Below are positions 5,894-7,690 of a DNA stretch of 7,690 nucleotides, one piece after another. This DNA comes from CSSED10-109M sp964349455 (GTDB lineage: Bacteria > Bacillota_I > Bacilli_A > RF39 > UBA660): contig CAYGGG010000038.1 in the NCBI GenBank assembly GCA_964349455.1, positions 1 to 7,690 of the forward strand. The letters are read 5' to 3'. A program made the position numbers and the translations under genes. The notes beneath the pieces are model-generated. The model did not search any database. It had not been told where the DNA came from and saw only the letters and a list, made by a program, of their open reading frames with translations. Position 1 is the first letter of the stretch. Every line of letters starts with the position of its first letter.

Positions 5894-5922
5894 TTGACAA
5901 AAGAGTTAATATATTTTATACT
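5894..5922 (+). promoter_or_regulatory. Sigma-70/SigA-type promoter of the prepilin-FISUMP gene
   Basis: TTGACA (5894-5899), a 17-base spacer and TATACT (5917-5922) match the consensus with a single mismatch. Transcription would start near 5929, leaving a leader of about 40 bases with AAAGGAAG before the ATG at 5969. The promoter follows closely on the galE fragment, so this gene is probably the original downstream neighbour of galE. Confidence 0.8.
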
Positions 5923-5968
5923 TTAAATATAATATTAATAGTAGTCAGAAGTGAAAGGAAGTTTTTTT

Positions 5969-7690
5969 ATGAAGAAAAAGTTTTATTTTAGAAAAAAAGG
6001 TTTTACATTAATTGAATTATTAGCGGTGATTGTCATCTTAGCAATTATCTTATTAATTGCGATGCCAATCGTCCTAAACGTAATCTCACAAGCAAGGAAG
6101 GGAGCATTTGAGTCAAGTGTAATGGGACTTCGGAAAGTTGCCGAACAAGAATATATGCGACGTTCCTTAAGTGAGGAATTAAAAAGAAATGTCGTTTATT
6201 ATTGGAGTGATGGCGAGCAAGTAGTTTATCCAAATGATCCAAAATATCCACCATTAGAACACAGTGGTAAGGGACCGGAAAATGGGTATATAAAAGTATA
6301 TCCAGACGGTAGTATTGAAATAAGATTAACTGATGATGATTGGTATATGCAGGAAGATGCTGATGAAATTGATTTAGGAAGTGCAATTCCTTATGATGAT
6401 TTTATCGAAGAATTATTAGAAAAAGAAATGTTTGAAGAAATTGTTGATAATATTATCGAGGTTGCTGAAGAAGAATTAGACCGAAAAAACGAAGCTGAAA
6501 TTGATGATGAAGCAACTTATAATTTTGAAGATGATGTTCAAATCGTTGTTATAACAGATCCTGAGGCTGATCCAGATGATCATCCACCATTGGTTATTTT
6601 CCCGCCAGATGGTCCACTAGTTCCTTGGTTTCCAGATGAAGGAACGATTATTATGAATCCTTCAAATCCAAGTGGACCTGAAATCGAAGGTGAGTTTGTA
6701 AAAGGACCTTGGACATATGTTTATCCAGATGGAATTGTAATAGGGACTGATCCTTGTCTTGGTGAAACAAGTACAACGATTGGTGGTCAAGTATATCCAT
6801 TAACAGCAATTGGTGAGCAATGTTGGTTAGCAGCAAATTTAAATTATCCAACGCATAGTTCTGGTACTAGTTGGTGTTATGAAGAAGAAGACGAAAACTG
6901 TGATACTTATGGAAGACTTTATACCTATGAAGCAGCAGCTTCATTAAGTATTGAAGGATTTAAAGTGCCATCTGATGAAGAATGGCAGGAATTAGAAAGC
7001 TATTTAGGAATGAGTAATCCTGATAGTTTAAGATGGCGTGATGAGGGGAATATTGGTCAGAAGTTAAAAGTTAAACCGTTTGGCGGTTTAGATCTAGTGG
7101 GATTTAATGCCATTCCCAGCGGATGGCGTTATGATGATACGATGGAAGGTGGCGGGGGAACTTGGCCATGGTGGGATTTGGGCTATACAGCAAGATCAAC
7201 TGCTAATTATTGGACAACAACCAGTTCTGAAGAAAATTATGCTTGGGGGAGAACTTTAAGTTTAGAAAAAAGTGGCATTCATCGTTGGGCGAATTACAAA
7301 GAGTTTGGTTATTCAGTAAGGTTAATTCGTGGAACTGGTCAAGTAGCCGATTCTGCTTGTCAATTAGACCGTGCTTATACGGCAACTAATGTTGCAAGTT
7401 TAATTGCGGATGGCTATATTCCAATCGCCAGCGCAAGCGATTTAAACAAAATAAGAGAACAAGATGTTAGCTTAAGTTTTGGTGCCGGAACATCTTATTC
7501 AGGAACGTATGTAGCTGGAATTGATAAAAAATATATTCAATTAGCTGATATTGATTTAATTGGTTTTTCATCGGGAGTTGGCTTTGTACCACTAGGATCA
7601 GATGGACTAGCGGAAACGGGTGGAGCCGATTTAAGATTTAATGGAATATATAATGGTAATTGTTATACCATTGACAATTTAACAATTAAT
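5969..7690 (+). CDS. Prepilin-type surface protein with FISUMP domain and GLUG-like region (3' end outside window)
   Basis: The frame runs 574 codons to the right edge without a stop. The N-terminus is a type IV prepilin/pseudopilin signal: basic residues, then G11, cleavage before F12 (KKG/FTLIELL) with the key Glu at E16, and a hydrophobic helix to about residue 38. After a short pilin-like region come an acidic stretch (about 121-192), a Pro-rich linker (about 195-240) and two VYPDG motifs (110-114, 251-255). Residues about 263-454 form a FISUMP domain (Fibrobacter succinogenes major paralogous domain): IGEQCWLAANLNYP, a WCY...NCDTYGRLYTYEAA pair, FKVPSDEEWQELE, GFNAIPSGW, YWTTTSS and a final GYSVRLIR. 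From about 475 the sequence resembles the start of GLUG-type surface domains (YIQLADIDLIGF; FNGIYNGNCYTIDNLTI). It probably sits on a pseudopilus or the cell surface and may bind ligands or carbohydrates; substrate unknown. Start by AGGAAG seven bases before ATG. It is clearly richer in GC than the operon (23 G+C in 6721-6780). Confidence 0.88.
   Translation, partial: MKKKFYFRKKGFTLIELLAVIVILAIILLIAMPIVLNVISQARKGAFESSVMGLRKVAEQEYMRRSLSEELKRNVVYYWSDGEQVVYPNDPKYPPLEHSGKGPENGYIKVYPDGSIEIRLTDDDWYMQEDADEIDLGSAIPYDDFIEELLEKEMFEEIVDNIIEVAEEELDRKNEAEIDDEATYNFEDDVQIVVITDPEADPDDHPPLVIFPPDGPLVPWFPDEGTIIMNPSNPSGPEIEGEFVKGPWTYVYPDGIVIGTDPCLGETSTTIGGQVYPLTAIGEQCWLAANLNYPTHSSGTSWCYEEEDENCDTYGRLYTYEAAASLSIEGFKVPSDEEWQELESYLGMSNPDSLRWRDEGNIGQKLKVKPFGGLDLVGFNAIPSGWRYDDTMEGGGGTWPWWDLGYTARSTANYWTTTSSEENYAWGRTLSLEKSGIHRWANYKEFGYSVRLIRGTGQVADSACQLDRAYTATNVASLIADGYIPIASASDLNKIREQDVSLSFGAGTSYSGTYVAGIDKKYIQLADIDLIGFSSGVGFVPLGSDGLAETGGADLRFNGIYNGNCYTIDNLTIN

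Noticed and set aside
1..7690. tRNA, rRNA, CRISPR arrays, transposase or integrase genes
   Set aside because: None seen on either strand: no CCA-ended cloverleaf-like stretches, no regularly spaced repeats and no transposase or recombinase motifs in any open frame.

Overview
This is an AT-rich window with every recognisable gene on the + strand. TGA acts as a stop (it ends the ABC-F gene) and the tryptophans I read are all TGG, so the standard bacterial code applies rather than the Mycoplasma code. Strong AGGAGG-type ribosome binding sites, TTGACA/TATAAT-type promoters, low GC and a prepilin-FISUMP surface protein suggest an uncultured low-GC member of the Bacillota (Bacilli or Mollicutes-related). 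The lineage cannot be fixed from this sequence.

Layout. (1) Positions 3-386: the C-terminal part of UDP-glucose 4-epimerase (galE), entering from the left edge. (2) Positions 489-5730: a compact operon behind its own promoter (TTGACA-N17-TAAAAT). In order it encodes an ABC-F ATPase, an arginase/agmatinase-fold protein, a 24-residue peptide, a first radical SAM/SPASM enzyme and a second radical SAM/SPASM enzyme with an N-terminal extension. Gaps are 9, 12, 69 and 2 bases; the 69-base gap holds a GC-rich hairpin. (3) Positions 5748-5867: a second, diverged copy of the last 120 bases of galE with no gene in front of it. (4) Positions 5894-7690: a strong promoter and a large surface protein with a type IV prepilin N-terminus, an acidic stretch, a Pro-rich linker, a FISUMP domain and the start of a GLUG-like region, running off the right edge.

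How the genes may work together. The operon looks like a biosynthetic cluster for a ribosomally made, post-translationally modified peptide (RiPP). The 24-residue peptide has a basic leader-like helix and the tail KVVYNCRRG, with a single Cys followed by two Arg. Two SPASM radical SAM enzymes could install a thioether, C-C crosslink or epimerisation. The arginase-fold protein could convert Arg side chains of the peptide to ornithine, as known peptide arginases do in landornamide and enteropeptin biosynthesis. The ABC-F protein acts on ribosomes in its family and could give self-protection, which would hint at a ribosome-targeting product. No exporter or leader peptidase is visible. I do not recognise this exact gene combination or this precursor.

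The operon lies between two galE 3' ends (104 of 120 bases identical, no gaps, 5481 bases apart). This suggests that the whole cluster was inserted at the end of galE as a cassette.
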